NCBI GenBank assembly: GCA_937949945.1
Contig: CALFEQ010000030.1
Coordinates: forward strand, 70,006 to 134,005
DNA length: 64,000 nt
Direction: 5' to 3'
Origin: an uncultured Myxococcales bacterium
GTDB taxonomy: Bacteria; Myxococcota_A; Polyangia; Polyangiales; Polyangiaceae
The position numbers and the translations under genes were made by a program. This document shows, in pieces, positions 1 to 11,000 of the stretch. The notes under the pieces are model-generated. The model saw only the letters and a program-made list of their open reading frames with translations. It was not told the DNA's origin and did not search any database. Each line of letters starts with the position of its first letter. The stretch's first letter is position 1.

Positions 1-314
1 AGGCCGACCGCGAGCGCGACGCCGCCCCACGTGGGCGGAGCCGCCGCGAGCGCCACGAGGACGCCGGCGACCTCGTCGATGACGACGCGCTGCGGGTCCT
101 TCTGCCCCGACTCGCGGACGACGACGTTCGACGCCCAGACGCCGACCGCGGTGACGATCGCGCTCGTCGCGAGCACCGCGAGCGGCCCGTGGCTCCGGAC
201 GAGGAGGTAGAGCGGCAGCGCGCCGAAGGTGCCGACGGTACCTGGCGCGCGCGGGGACAGGCCGCAGCCGAACCACGTCGCGAGGACCCAGGCGAGGAGC
301 GACCGCGGCCTCAT
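1..314 (-). CDS. pgpA: Phosphatidylglycerophosphatase A-like (PgpA) protein, 3' part outside window
   Basis: Partial gene. Reading leftwards from an ATG at 314, the frame stays open to the window edge (about 104 codons). The N-terminus carries the PgpA pattern GLSPRAPGTVGT, with ALPLYLL following, and then KDPQRVVIDEVAG, which matches the DPxxVVxDEVxG active-site segment of the family. PgpA enzymes are membrane phosphatases that remove the terminal phosphate from phosphatidylglycerophosphate. The start overlaps the stop of the upstream PAP2 gene (ATGA), so it is translated with the inositol-lipid genes. In that setting dephosphorylation of phosphatidylinositol phosphate is as likely as the classical reaction. 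Family assignment is firm; the substrate is inferred. Confidence 0.85.
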   Translation of the reverse strand, partial: MRPRSLLAWVLATWFGCGLSPRAPGTVGTFGALPLYLLVRSHGPLAVLATSAIVTAVGVWASNVVVRESGQKDPQRVVIDEVAGVLVALAAAPPTWGGVALAVG

Positions 315-1366
315 GCAGCCGCCTCGACGAGGGCTCTCGGTCGATCGGGCAGGAGCTTGCGCATGACGAGGGCGGTGCCGACCGCGTACGCGCTCCCGAG
401 CAGCGCGTCGATCACCCAGTGGTGATCGAGATACACGGCGCTGAACACCATGGCGACGTAGTACGCGACCGTCGCGATCCGGAGCTTCGTCCCGAACGCG
501 CGCCAGCCCACGAGGACGAGCAGCAGCGGGTAGGCGCAGTGGAGCGACGGAAGCGCCCCGAACACGCTGCTCGCCTTCGAGTACATGCCGTGGAAGTAGC
601 GCACGCCGAGGAGCTCGTCGACGCGCGCGAGCGCGGGTCCCTCGGAGGCCTTCGTCGACAGATCCACCACGCAGCCGTGCGCGTGGTAATACCAGGGCGG
701 CGCCGCCGGAAGGACGTGGTATGTGACGAAGCCGGCCACGTTCAGCAGCAAGAAGCCCCACATGAACCGGCGCATCGCAGGGCGATCCCTCACGTAGAGG
801 TAGATCCCGCCGAGCGCGCTCCAGAGGATGAACGTGGCGTACGGGATCGCGCAGAGCACGTCGAGCACCGTGGAGGGGTGCGCCTGCCAGTAGTCGTGGA
901 GCGTCTTGCCGTCCCATCCGAACAGACGCGCCTCGAGGTCACGCAGCTCGCACGAGAGCACGCGCGACTCGGTCAAGCCGAGCGTCTGGAACGGCCGCAT
1001 GCCGTCGTAGAGGATGAACACGAGCCCGAGCGGGAAGAGCCCGCGCAAGAGCTCCTTCGATCGCGGCCCCGCGACCCCGAGCGTCGTGACGATGGCGATG
1101 ACGAGGCCGTGCTCGAACCGCAGATCGGAGCGGACGGCGGACACGAGCGCGTAGAGGACGAACGGAGCGATCCAAGGCAGCGCGCCTTGCAAGGCGGACC
1201 ACGCCCGCGCGCGCTTCGTCGCGCCGGATGCGCCATGATCGAGATCGGTGCGGTCATGGCTCCGAGCCCGGGACGCCTCTGCTCCGTCGTGGCTCGGCAG
1301 TCGGGCGTCGGGAGCGTGTCCGTCGACCCCTCCCAGTGGAGCTTCGCCGTGCGAACGGACGCTCAT
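311..1366 (-). CDS. PAP2-superfamily (AUR1-like) inositol phosphoceramide synthase candidate
   Basis: 351-residue polytopic membrane protein of the PAP2/AUR1 type. After a hydrophilic N-terminal stretch (about 1-55) come several hydrophobic helices. The PAP2 signature pieces are GALPSLHCA (270-278, PSxH) and YLDHHWVIDALLG (312-324, second catalytic His plus Asp). A HVLPAAPPWYY segment near 217-227 resembles the loop before the catalytic motif in AUR1-type inositol phosphotransferases. Such enzymes move phosphoinositol from phosphatidylinositol to ceramide. The start overlaps the GtrA gene by 4 bases, and the stop overlaps the PgpA start. With inositol phosphate synthase and a CDP-alcohol transferase upstream, inositol phosphoceramide synthase is the best guess. 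A generic lipid phosphatase cannot be excluded. Confidence 0.75.
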   Translation of the reverse strand: MSVRSHGEAPLGGVDGHAPDARLPSHDGAEASRARSHDRTDLDHGASGATKRARAWSALQGALPWIAPFVLYALVSAVRSDLRFEHGLVIAIVTTLGVAGPRSKELLRGLFPLGLVFILYDGMRPFQTLGLTESRVLSCELRDLEARLFGWDGKTLHDYWQAHPSTVLDVLCAIPYATFILWSALGGIYLYVRDRPAMRRFMWGFLLLNVAGFVTYHVLPAAPPWYYHAHGCVVDLSTKASEGPALARVDELLGVRYFHGMYSKASSVFGALPSLHCAYPLLLVLVGWRAFGTKLRIATVAYYVAMVFSAVYLDHHWVIDALLGSAYAVGTALVMRKLLPDRPRALVEAAA

Positions 1367-1782
1367 GGCTCGAGCCTGAACACGAAGCGCGCGTGCATCG
1401 GATACGTGTAGAAGAGACTTACCGCGAAGGCCACGAGCATGCGGGCGATCGGGTAAGGCAGCTCTACCGCAGCGAGGACGATCGCGAGCAGGACGCCGTT
1501 GAGCAGCGCGCCGCCGAGCGAGGTCGCAGCGTAGCGACGCACCTGCGACGTGAACCCGCCTCGATGCCGGCGCCGATAGGCCCAGAAGCGCGAGAGGCTG
1601 AAGTTCACGACGCCGCCGAAGATCGCGGAGAACACGGTGGCGATCGGCGGCGGGACCATCGCGAGCTCCACGAGCAGCACCATCGCCGTGAAGTCCGCGA
1701 CCGTGGTGAGGAACGCGGCGATCTGATGCCTCAGGACGAGGCGAGCGTCGAGGAGTGCCGCGCGAGGCGCCGGGATCTTCAT
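1363..1782 (-). CDS. GtrA-like four-helix membrane protein
   Basis: 139-residue protein with four predicted membrane helices. It shows the GtrA pattern: a conserved N-terminal helix, FGGVVNFSLSRFWAYRRR around 55-72 and FTSQVRRYAATS around 77-88, then two more helices ending in FVF. GtrA proteins are thought to help move undecaprenyl-linked sugars across the membrane, and others sit in lipid glycosylation loci. Here the gene overlaps the PAP2 gene by 4 bases (ATGA) and lies 109 bases after the CDP-alcohol transferase. A role in presenting or flipping an inositol lipid is conceivable but unproven. Confidence 0.8.
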   Translation of the reverse strand: MKIPAPRAALLDARLVLRHQIAAFLTTVADFTAMVLLVELAMVPPPIATVFSAIFGGVVNFSLSRFWAYRRRHRGGFTSQVRRYAATSLGGALLNGVLLAIVLAAVELPYPIARMLVAFAVSLFYTYPMHARFVFRLEP

Positions 1783-1891
1783 GCGTCTCCTCTTCCCGGC
1801 GGCTCCTAGCGGCGGCGCCCCCGCGCGGCCTCGGCCGGCGCTCGCCCGAAGAGCGCCGGCACGGGCGCCCGCAGCGTCGCGCGAGCGCCCC

Positions 1892-2722
1892 TCATCGTCG
1901 CGCCCCGTCCGTGCTCAAGTGCGGCTCGGCCTCCACCTCCGGACCGGAGGACGGCGCCGCCTCGCGCTCGGCGGCGACGCGTGCGGCCGCGAGCAGCCGG
2001 CGCACCGCGGAGACGTTGCCGACGACCGCGATCGCGCCGATGGCGACGAAGATGGGCACGAGCTCGACGCGGCGATCGTCCGCGACCTCGCCGACGAACG
2101 GCGCGATCATCGAGGCGAGCAGCAGGTACGCGAGCCGGTGCGCGCGGCGCATCGGCGCCGGAGCGCCCTGGACCGAGAGCTCCCGCTCGACGGAGGACGC
2201 GTAGCTGACCATGAACGAGCCGACGATGGCCGCGATGGTCACCGCGAGCAGCACCGCGTCCTCGCGCACGTACATCGCGATCCCGCCGAGGAACAGGGCG
2301 TCGACGTAGCGGTCGATCGTCGTGTCGAGCACCTGTCCGATGCGGCTCTTCGTGCCGCTGAGGCGCGCGACGAGGCCGTCGAGGGCGTCCGCGAGGGACG
2401 AGATCGCGGCGACGAGGGCCGCGACGCCGAAGTGCCCCGTCGCGAACGCGATCGCGGCGAGGACGGCGATCGCGAGCGCCGCGAGGCTCACCGCGTTGGC
2501 GCTCACGCCGAGCGCCGCGAGCATCTTCCCGAACGGCACGAGGGCTCGGTAGACCGCGTGCATCGGCGCCTTGCCCACGAGAGGGAGAGCGGCCTCGCGC
2601 TCGACGCGATCGGCGAGGAGCGGACGTCCCGCCGCGATGCTCGCGACGACGTACGTGCCCAGAGCCACCGTGAGGGCTCCGATGAGCACGAGCGAGGCCG
2701 CGGCGTCGACGTTGGTGTTCAC
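1892..2722 (-). CDS. CDP-alcohol phosphatidyltransferase, probable phosphatidylinositol(-phosphate) synthase
   Basis: 276-residue integral membrane enzyme. The full CDP-alcohol signature runs from residue 112 to 137: DALDG, AR four residues later, G at 129, then D133 and D137 (Dx2DGx2ARx8Gx3Dx3D). These acidic residues bind metal and the CDP-diacylglycerol phosphates. Hydrophobic helices flank the motif and the tail is charged. The gene starts 10 bases after the inositol-1-phosphate synthase, so its acceptor is most likely myo-inositol 1-phosphate (or inositol), giving phosphatidylinositol phosphate. The enzyme class is directly visible; the acceptor is inferred from the operon. Confidence 0.85.
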   Translation of the reverse strand: MNTNVDAAASLVLIGALTVALGTYVVASIAAGRPLLADRVEREAALPLVGKAPMHAVYRALVPFGKMLAALGVSANAVSLAALAIAVLAAIAFATGHFGVAALVAAISSLADALDGLVARLSGTKSRIGQVLDTTIDRYVDALFLGGIAMYVREDAVLLAVTIAAIVGSFMVSYASSVERELSVQGAPAPMRRAHRLAYLLLASMIAPFVGEVADDRRVELVPIFVAIGAIAVVGNVSAVRRLLAAARVAAEREAAPSSGPEVEAEPHLSTDGARR

Positions 2723-2732
2723 GAGAGGTTTC

Positions 2733-4046
<1,314 letters not shown>

Positions 4047-4447
4047 CTGATCGCTCTCCTTCTTCCCCGGAAAACCGGCGTGTTGTCGCTGTATCAGCCC
4101 CCGTGTCGCGCGATGGCTCCGATGCCGCCGAGCCGCAGGCCGTTGCGACGAGCATTCAGAGAGCGAGCCAACGTGGGATGCGCTATCAGCCACGCTCTCG
4201 GCTCTCACGCAACGGCTCTCAGATGTTCAGGTTTGCGTCAACCTTACGCAGATGGCAGTCATGGCCCGCCCGCGCCGACGAAAGGCAGCGGAGATTCGAC
4301 GAGTCGGAGCCCGTGCAGGACGAGCCGACCATGGACGGCCGTTCACAGGCGGCGCGATCCGGGGCGTCAGCTCGCTGAACGCGCAACGGGTCGTCCTGCT
4401 CGAGCATCGACTCGGCGGAGCAGAGCGCCTTCGCTCTGGAAATAAGC
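4047..4447. promoter_or_regulatory. Divergent intergenic region between inositol synthase and MMPL exporter
   Basis: About 400 bases with no convincing gene. It must hold the promoters for both the leftward inositol-lipid operon and the rightward exporter. On the minus strand an extended -10-like GGCTGATAC lies roughly 55 bases upstream of the inositol synthase start, without a good -35. A short inverted repeat (TGCGT...ACGCA, about 4236-4252) lies in the middle. None of these elements is strong, so only the role of the region as a shared control region is supported. Confidence 0.4.
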
Positions 4448-7057
4448 TTGAGCTCGCGTTCCTTCGTCAAGCGTCTCGTCTTCGCGCTCGTCGACGTCGG
4501 CGGCCGCTCGCCCCTGTTCGTCCTGACGTTCGCGATCGCACTGATGGCGGCGTGCTGGACGTACGCCCGGAACCTCGAGGTCCGCTCCGACCTGATGGAG
4601 CTCCTACCTCGCGACAGCCCGGGGTTCCAGGCCTTCGAGCGTCGCCTCGAGCGCGTGGGAGGACGCGCGACGATCAACGTCGTCTGCGAGTCGCCCGATC
4701 GGGCCGCGAACGAGCGCTTCGTCGACGCCTTGAGCGCCTCGCTCCAGCGCGCGATGGACGAGCGCACGAATTGCGCGGCCGCGTGCGCCGGCGACGAGGC
4801 CTGCGTCGAGCAGTGCGGGCCGGAGATCGCCTACTTCGAGAGCGGGACGAAGGACGTACGCGCGTTCTTCGAGGCCAACAAGTGGCTCTACGTCGATCAA
4901 AAGGAGCTCGAGGAGGTCGACGCGAAGCTCGATCGGCAGATCGCGATCCGGAGCGGGCTGGTCGAGGACCTCGAAGGCGACGACGAGAAGCCCGAGCCGA
5001 CGCTCGGGATGGACGAGTACCGCGAGAAGTGGAAGTCGCGCGTCGACGAGAAGGACCCGTTCCCGACGGGTTACTTCGCCTCGCCCGACGGCACGCAGAT
5101 GGTGGTCCGCGTCTTCTCGAACAGCGCGGGCATGGGCGGGCAGAAGGACGAGGAGCTCCTCGCGCGCGTCGAGAAGCTGGTCGAGGAGCTCCGGCCGACG
5201 AGCTTCCACCCCGAGATGAAGGTGGGCTTCGGCGGCGACATCCCCAACACGAAGGCGGAGAAGGAGTCGCTCATCAGCGAGGCCATGGTGGCCACCGCCA
5301 TCGCCACCGCGCTGATCCTCGGCGCCATCGTCTGGTTCTACGGCTCGCTCTGGTCGCTGCCGCTCATCTTCTTCCCGCCGCTGTTCGGCATCGGCTGCGC
5401 CTACGCGTTCGCGACGTGGAAGTACGGCTTCGTCAACGCGTCGGGCGCGTTCCTCGGCGCCATCATCCTCGGCAACGGGGTCAACTACCCGATCGTCCTC
5501 TACTCACGGTACAAGGAATTCCGCGCGCGCGGCATGTCCCCGGAGGTCGCGCGCCGCGAGGCCGTATGGAACGCGTTCCGCGCCGAGCTCGTGGGCTCGA
5601 GCGTGGCGAGCATCGCGTACGGCTCGCTGACGGTCACGCGCTTCCGCGGCTTCAGCCAGTTCGGCCTCATCGGCTTCGTCGGGATGCTCCTCGTGTGGAT
5701 CTCGATGATCCCGGTCCTGCCGGCCCTCATCGTCCTCGTCGAGAAGCTCCAGACGAAGCTCCCCGCGTGGATGCGCGAGCGCCCGCCGCGCGTCGAAGCG
5801 GACGGGAGCCGCGGCATCGTCTCGCGCATCGTCGGTGACGTGACCGAGCGCTGGCCGCGCGCCATCCTCGCGATCACCGCGGTCGTCACCCTCCTGGCGG
5901 TCGTCCGGATCCCCGGATACCTGCGCGACCCATGGGAGTACGACTTCGACAAGCTCGGCTCCGAGGGCGCGCGCAGCAGCGGCGCGTTCCAGTGGTCGGC
6001 GAAGGCCGACCGCATCCTGCAGGGTCGCATGAGCCTGCAAGGCGCGATCGTGCTCGCCGACAAACCGGAGCAGGTGAGCGAGCTCAAGGAGCGCATCCTC
6101 GCGAACGACGCCGCGGACCCGCAAGGCTCCCTCATCGAGGGCATCGCGACCCTCCCCGACTTCCTCCCCGGCGACGCGGAGGTCCAAGCCGCGAAGCTCG
6201 AGGTGCTCGAGCGCATCCGCGAGCGCCTCACGGAGCGCGTGCTCGCGCGCCTCTCGCCGGAGGAGGCGGACACGATCCGCGAGATGATCCCGCCCGAGAC
6301 GCTGCGCGTCCTCGGCGCGGAGGATCTCCCTCCCATGCTGAAGCGCGCCTTCCAGGAGCGTGACGGCACGCTCGGCACGATCCTCTACGTCCGTTACAAG
6401 CCGGGCTTCTCGCGCAACGACGGCCACAACCTCCTCCGGATGGCCAAGGCGCTCGAGGACATCGAGCTCTCGGACGGCACGCACATCGACGCCGCCAGCC
6501 GCGCCACCGTCTTCGCGGAGATGATCCGCGCGCTCGAGCGCGACGGCCCGCTCGCGACGGCCGTGTCCTTCTTCGCGGTGCTCGCCGTCGTGATCCTCGC
6601 GACGTCCTCGTTCCGGGGCACGTTCTCCGTCATCGCTGCGCTCGTCCTCGGCGTGACCTGGATGGTCGGCTGGGCGGCGCTCCTCGGCGTGCGCCTCAAC
6701 TTCCTGAACTTCGTCGCGCTCCCGATCACGTTCGCGATCGGATCGGAGTACCCGTTCAACATCTTCGACCGCTCACGCCTGCTCGGCGGCGACGTGACGA
6801 GCGCGGTGAAGCTGCACCTCGGAGCCGTCTCGCTCTGCAGCTACACCACGATCATCGGCTACGGCTCGCTGCTCTTCGCGGACAACCAGGCGCTCCGCTC
6901 GTTCGGCAAGCTCGCCATCGTCGGTGAGATCGCTTGCCTCGTCGGCGCCCTGCTCTTCCTCCCCGCGCTCCTGCACGTGATCAATCGCATCGCCTCGTCC
7001 CCGACGGCTTCGTCCTCGACGCACGTCCCGCGAGACGCCCCATCCGGATCGGCCTGA
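4448..7057 (+). CDS. MMPL/HpnN-type RND lipid exporter
   Basis: 869-residue membrane protein with the duplicated MMPL layout: one N-terminal helix (about 20-38), a large periplasmic loop, a bundle of helices starting at about 280 (MVATAIATALILGAIVWFYG), a second periplasmic loop and a second bundle near the C-terminus. The segment RSDLMELLPRDSPG near residue 46 is typical of the MMPL/hopanoid-exporter group. These proteins move lipids or hydrophobic compounds out of the inner membrane using the proton gradient. The start is a TTG after GGAAA; no better in-frame start retains the first helix. An unusual four-Cys cluster (109, 113, 119, 123) lies in the first periplasmic loop. It diverges from the inositol-lipid operon, so inositol-lipid export is possible. 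Confidence 0.82.
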   Translation: MSSRSFVKRLVFALVDVGGRSPLFVLTFAIALMAACWTYARNLEVRSDLMELLPRDSPGFQAFERRLERVGGRATINVVCESPDRAANERFVDALSASLQRAMDERTNCAAACAGDEACVEQCGPEIAYFESGTKDVRAFFEANKWLYVDQKELEEVDAKLDRQIAIRSGLVEDLEGDDEKPEPTLGMDEYREKWKSRVDEKDPFPTGYFASPDGTQMVVRVFSNSAGMGGQKDEELLARVEKLVEELRPTSFHPEMKVGFGGDIPNTKAEKESLISEAMVATAIATALILGAIVWFYGSLWSLPLIFFPPLFGIGCAYAFATWKYGFVNASGAFLGAIILGNGVNYPIVLYSRYKEFRARGMSPEVARREAVWNAFRAELVGSSVASIAYGSLTVTRFRGFSQFGLIGFVGMLLVWISMIPVLPALIVLVEKLQTKLPAWMRERPPRVEADGSRGIVSRIVGDVTERWPRAILAITAVVTLLAVVRIPGYLRDPWEYDFDKLGSEGARSSGAFQWSAKADRILQGRMSLQGAIVLADKPEQVSELKERILANDAADPQGSLIEGIATLPDFLPGDAEVQAAKLEVLERIRERLTERVLARLSPEEADTIREMIPPETLRVLGAEDLPPMLKRAFQERDGTLGTILYVRYKPGFSRNDGHNLLRMAKALEDIELSDGTHIDAASRATVFAEMIRALERDGPLATAVSFFAVLAVVILATSSFRGTFSVIAALVLGVTWMVGWAALLGVRLNFLNFVALPITFAIGSEYPFNIFDRSRLLGGDVTSAVKLHLGAVSLCSYTTIIGYGSLLFADNQALRSFGKLAIVGEIACLVGALLFLPALLHVINRIASSPTASSSTHVPRDAPSGSA

Positions 7058-7150
7058 CGTCGACTGACGGTCGCTCGGAGCGCGCCTGCGCGTCGCAGTG
7101 ACGGAGCCGGGCTCGAGAGGGCCTGGCTTCCTTAAGATGCGTCCGTGAAG

Positions 7151-7176
7151 TAGGCTGAAGCGAGTACTTCAGCCTA
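7151..7176. promoter_or_regulatory. Perfect 10-bp inverted repeat upstream of the STAS-like gene
   Basis: TAGGCTGAAG, a six-base loop CGAGTA, then CTTCAGCCTA. The stem is perfect and ends 19 bases before the ATG at 7196. It has no T-run after it, so it may be an operator or a 5' leader hairpin of the downstream gene rather than a classical terminator. It could also mark the end of the exporter transcript, whose gene stops at 7057. Confidence 0.55.
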
Positions 7177-7195
7177 GATACGCAATGGGATAGCG

Positions 7196-7609
7196 ATGCG
7201 ACCCGACACGGAACGCCAGGTCATCATCGACGATGGGGACGCGATGCTCTACTGGCACGCCAAGCCCAAGATCGTTCACCACGAGCTCAAGGGCATCGTC
7301 CAGGGCCAGCGGTTCCGCCAATTGCTCGAGAAGGGCCTCGAGCTGTTCCGCGAGCACGGCGCGTGCAAGTGGCTGTCGGACGATCGTGGCAACACCGCGC
7401 TCTCGCACGAGGACACCGACTGGGCGATCAACGTTTGGTCCCCGCAGGTGATCGCTGCCGGCTGGAAGTACTGGGCAGTCGTGATGCCGAAGAAGATGAT
7501 CGGTCAGATGGACATGACCGGCTGGATCAAGCGGTACGCCGAGAAGGGCGTCACCGTGTCGGCGTTCACGGATCCGGACGCCGCGCTTCGCTGGCTGTCG
7601 GTGCGCTGA
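7196..7609 (+). CDS. STAS/SEC14-like small cytoplasmic protein
   Basis: 137 residues, no signal peptide or membrane helix. The pattern of an acidic strand-helix start, LSHEDTDWAINVWSPQVIAAGWKYWAVVMPK in the middle and a C-terminal VTVSAFTDPDAALRWL resembles the SpoIIAA-like/STAS-SEC14 fold proteins common in myxobacteria and Bacteroidetes. Their function is unknown. It stands alone, behind a strong inverted repeat at 7151-7176, with a weak GGGATAG ribosome site. The fold is suggested by sequence pattern only. Confidence 0.6.
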   Translation: MRPDTERQVIIDDGDAMLYWHAKPKIVHHELKGIVQGQRFRQLLEKGLELFREHGACKWLSDDRGNTALSHEDTDWAINVWSPQVIAAGWKYWAVVMPKKMIGQMDMTGWIKRYAEKGVTVSAFTDPDAALRWLSVR

Positions 7610-7628
7610 CGACCGCGACGAACGAGCG

Positions 7629-7769
7629 TCAGCCCTTCAAGACCGCGATCGGCTCGAGCCTCACGCGACGGCGCACGAGGTCCTCCTGGTCCTCGAGCAC
7701 CTCCGTGATGTCCCGATAGACCGACGGCGCCTTTTCGACGAGGCGCCGCGCGACATGCTCGGGGTAGAG
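7629..7769 (-). pseudogene. C-terminal remnant of an RtcB-family RNA ligase
   Basis: Reading on the minus strand, about 46 codons ending at 7629 spell a typical RtcB tail: RLVEKAPSVYRDITEVLEDQ, then an LVRRRVRLEPIAVLKG end. RtcB ligases seal RNA with GTP and end in a Tyr-(K/R)-D-(I/V)...LRPL-V-KG sequence. Upstream of 7769 the same frame no longer resembles RtcB, and no other part (Cys/His metal ligands, the GMP-binding His) is present nearby. It is therefore a decayed fragment, not a working gene. The recognition rests on the short C-terminal pattern. Confidence 0.6.
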
Positions 7770-8061
7770 CGGGGCAAACCGGCGAGACGCACTCCTACCA
7801 GATGGACGTCCTCGCCAAGCTCCGCGCAGACGGCGCGATCCACTGCGACGTGAGCGTCGCCGGATCGCCCGCAGACTTTTACACGGCCATGGACGTCCCG
7901 ATGGGCAGTGGATCGTGATGAGCGGGCCAGGGACACACGACCCGACCGCGAAGGAGAAGGTCCTCGTGGCCTTCAAGGCCACGGCCGTTCGCAGCGACGC
8001 CGACCGCGAGCGCCTGCTGCGCGAGAAAACCGAGCGCCGCCGCCGGTTCGCTCGCTAGCGA
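7770..8061. other. Degenerate region with short reading-frame fragments
   Basis: About 290 bases between the RtcB remnant and the end of the RND pump gene. On the plus strand a frame through 7775-7918 encodes a fragment containing QTGETHSYQMDVLAKLRADG and ends in two adjacent stops. A 46-codon frame 7918-8058 (MSGPGTHDPTAKEKV..., with an Arg-rich end) follows, starting inside the TGATGA. Neither matches a family I know. The mixture of short pieces on both strands suggests genes eroded after rearrangement. Confidence 0.4.
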
Positions 8062-11000
8062 TCACTGCGCGGCCGGCGGCTGCGTCGACTGCGCAGGCAT
8101 CGGCGCCGTCACCGCGTGGGTCGGCTTCTTCCGGCCGAAGATGCGCTGCTTGATGCGATCGGCCACGACGTAGAACGCCGGGACGACGACGAGGCTGAGC
8201 AGCGTCGAGACGGAGAGGCCGCCGAGGACCGCGGCCGCCATCGGGCTGCGCGTCTCCGTGCCGGGGCCGAGGCCGAGGATCGGCGGGACGGCGGCCATCA
8301 TCGTGGCGATCGTGGTCATGAGGATCGGGCGCAGGCGGAGCGGGCCCGCCCTCGCCGCGGCCTCGAGCGCGTCCACGTGCTCGTGCGTGCGTATGTGCTC
8401 GGCGTACTCGACGAGGAGGATCGAGTTCTTCTTCACGATCCCCATGAGGAGGAGCAGGCCGATCATGCTGAACAGGTTCAGCGTCTTGCCGGCGACCACG
8501 AGGCCCACCACCGCGCCGCATACGGCGAGCGGCAGGATCGTGAGCACCGTGACCGGGTGCAAGAACGAGTTGAACTGGCTCGCCAGCACCATGTACGCGA
8601 CGAGGACGCCGACGAGCATCGCGAACCACAGGCCGCTCGTCGTCTCCTGGAGCTGCGAGGCTTGGCCCCCTGCCGCGACGCGGAGGCCGACGGGCAGCTC
8701 CTTGGCGAGCTCGAACACCTTGTCCATCGCCTCGGCCTGGGAGTGGCCCGGGCCGACGTTGCCGCGCATGCGGATGGCGCGCTCGCGATCGATGCGGCTG
8801 ATGGTCTGGAGCACCGGCGTCTCCTGCTGGGTCACGACCATCGAGAGGGGGATGAGCGTGTTGTTCGCGCCGCGGACGCGGATGAGCGAGAGATCCTCGG
8901 GACGGCTGCGCTGCGACGCGAGCAGGCGCATGCGGATGTCGACGCGACGGCCCGCGGTCGAGAACTTGCCGACCGTGTTGCCGCCGACGAGAGCGCTGAC
9001 GGTGCTGCCGATCTCGCTGATCGAGACGCCGAGGTCGGTGGCGCGGCGTCGGTCTGGGATGATCTGGAGCTCGGAGCCGCCGACCTGGTAGTCGGACGTG
9101 ATGTCCGTCGCGATGCCGGTCCTCTCGAGCTCGGTCTTGAACATGTTCGCGGCCTCGACGAGCGCGTCCCAGTCGGCGCCGCGGATGGTGAAATCGACGG
9201 GCGAGCCGCTCGTCGCGCCGAAGCCTTGCTGCGACGGGTCCTGGACGGAGGCGCGGAGGCCCGGGATGCCTTGCAGGTCCTTGCGCAGCGCGAGCATCAG
9301 CTCCTGCGCCGAGCGCTTGCGCTCCTTCGGAGGGACGAGCGTGAGCGAGATCTGACCCGACGAGCCCGACAGCGTGACGAGCATGCGGGCGATCTCGGGG
9401 TACTTCGCGATCCGCGCCTCCGCCTCCGCGAGCAGGGGCTGCGCCGAAGCCGGGGTCGTGCCCGAATCGGTCATGAGGCGCACGTTCAGGCGGCTCTGGT
9501 CCTGGGACGGGATGAACTCCGTCTTGATGCGGGTCGCGAGGAAGCCCGTCGACGCGAGGACCGCCACGGCCGAGAGCAGGACCAGGACGGGGTAACGGAG
9601 CGCGCCGCGCAGGACGCGCGAGTAGGCGCGCTCGAGCGCGGAGAAGGCGCGATCGACCTGGCGGCCGACCCAGCTCCGGCCCTCGCGCGACGCATTGAGC
9701 ATCTGGGAGCAGCGGGCAGGCGCGAGCGTGATCGCCTCGAAGTACGAGAGCATCACGGCCACGGAGAGCGTCACGCCGAACTGGAAGAAGAACTTCCCGA
9801 TGACGCCCTTCATGAAGACGACCGGGATGAAGATCGCGATGACGGCCAGCGTGGCGGCGAGCGCCGCGAACGTGATCTCCTTCGTGCCCTCGGACGCCGC
9901 GCGCACGCGGTCTTTGCCCATCTCCGCGTGGCGGTAGATGTTCTCCATGACCATGACGGCGTCGTCGACGACGAGGCCGACCGCGAGCGAAAGGCCGAGC
10001 AGCGTGAACGTGTTGAGCGTGAAGCCGCAGAAGTAGATGACGGCGATCGTGCCGAGGAGCGACATCGGGATCGCCAAGACGACGTTCATCGTGCTCGACA
10101 GCGATCCGAGGAAGAGCCAGCACACGAGCGCCGTCAGGAGGACGGCCATCACGAGCTCGAGCTCGAGCTCGTGCACCGACTCCTCGATGAAGACCGTCGA
10201 GTCGAAGAGGACCTCGACGTCCATCCCCTCGGGGAGCGTGCGCCGGATCTCTTCCACGCGCTGCTTCACCGCGGCCGCGACCGCGACCGCGTTCGTGCCG
10301 CGCTGCTTCAGGATGCCCATCGTCTGGATGGGCACGCCGTCGAGACGCGAGACGGAGGTCGCGTCCTCGAAGCCGTCCTCGACGAGCGCGACGTCCTCGA
10401 GATACACGGGCGCCGTCCCGGCGGCGGTGAGGGTCCCCGTGCGGTCGTCGACGGAGGGCGACCGGCCCTTCTTCACGACGAGCTTGCGGAACTGCTCGAT
10501 GTCGAGCGCCTCGCCGAGCAGGCGGACGTCGAGCGTCTTTCCGCCCGCATCGAGCTGCCCGCCCGGGACGTCGACGTGCTCGGTGCGGATCGCGTTGATG
10601 ATGTCGCTCGCGACGACGCCCTTCTCGATCATCTTGTAGGCGTCGAGCCAGATGCGGACGTTGCGGTTCTGCCCGCCGCTCATCGTGATCTGGCCGACGC
10701 CCTCGACCGTCTGCAGGCGCTCTTGGACCTGGTACTTCGCGACGTCCGCGAGCATCTGCTTGGAGAAGGGGCCCGTGACGGCGATCTGCAAAATCGCCTG
10801 ATCGTCCGGGTTCGACTTCGAGACCGTCGCGGCGGGGACGTCCTTCGGTAGCTGGCGTTGCGCGGCGGCGACACGCGCCTGGATGTCCTGGAGCGCGAGG
10901 TCGACGTCGCGCGACATCTCGAACGTCGCCGTGATGCGCGCGCTGCCCGGACGCGCCTGCGAGCTGATCTCCTTGACGCCCTCGACCTGCGAGATCGCCT

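Noticed and set aside
8116..10851. Long plus-strand frame opposite the RND pump
   Set aside because: Arg/Asp/His-rich shadow of the pump gene with no motif or ribosome site.
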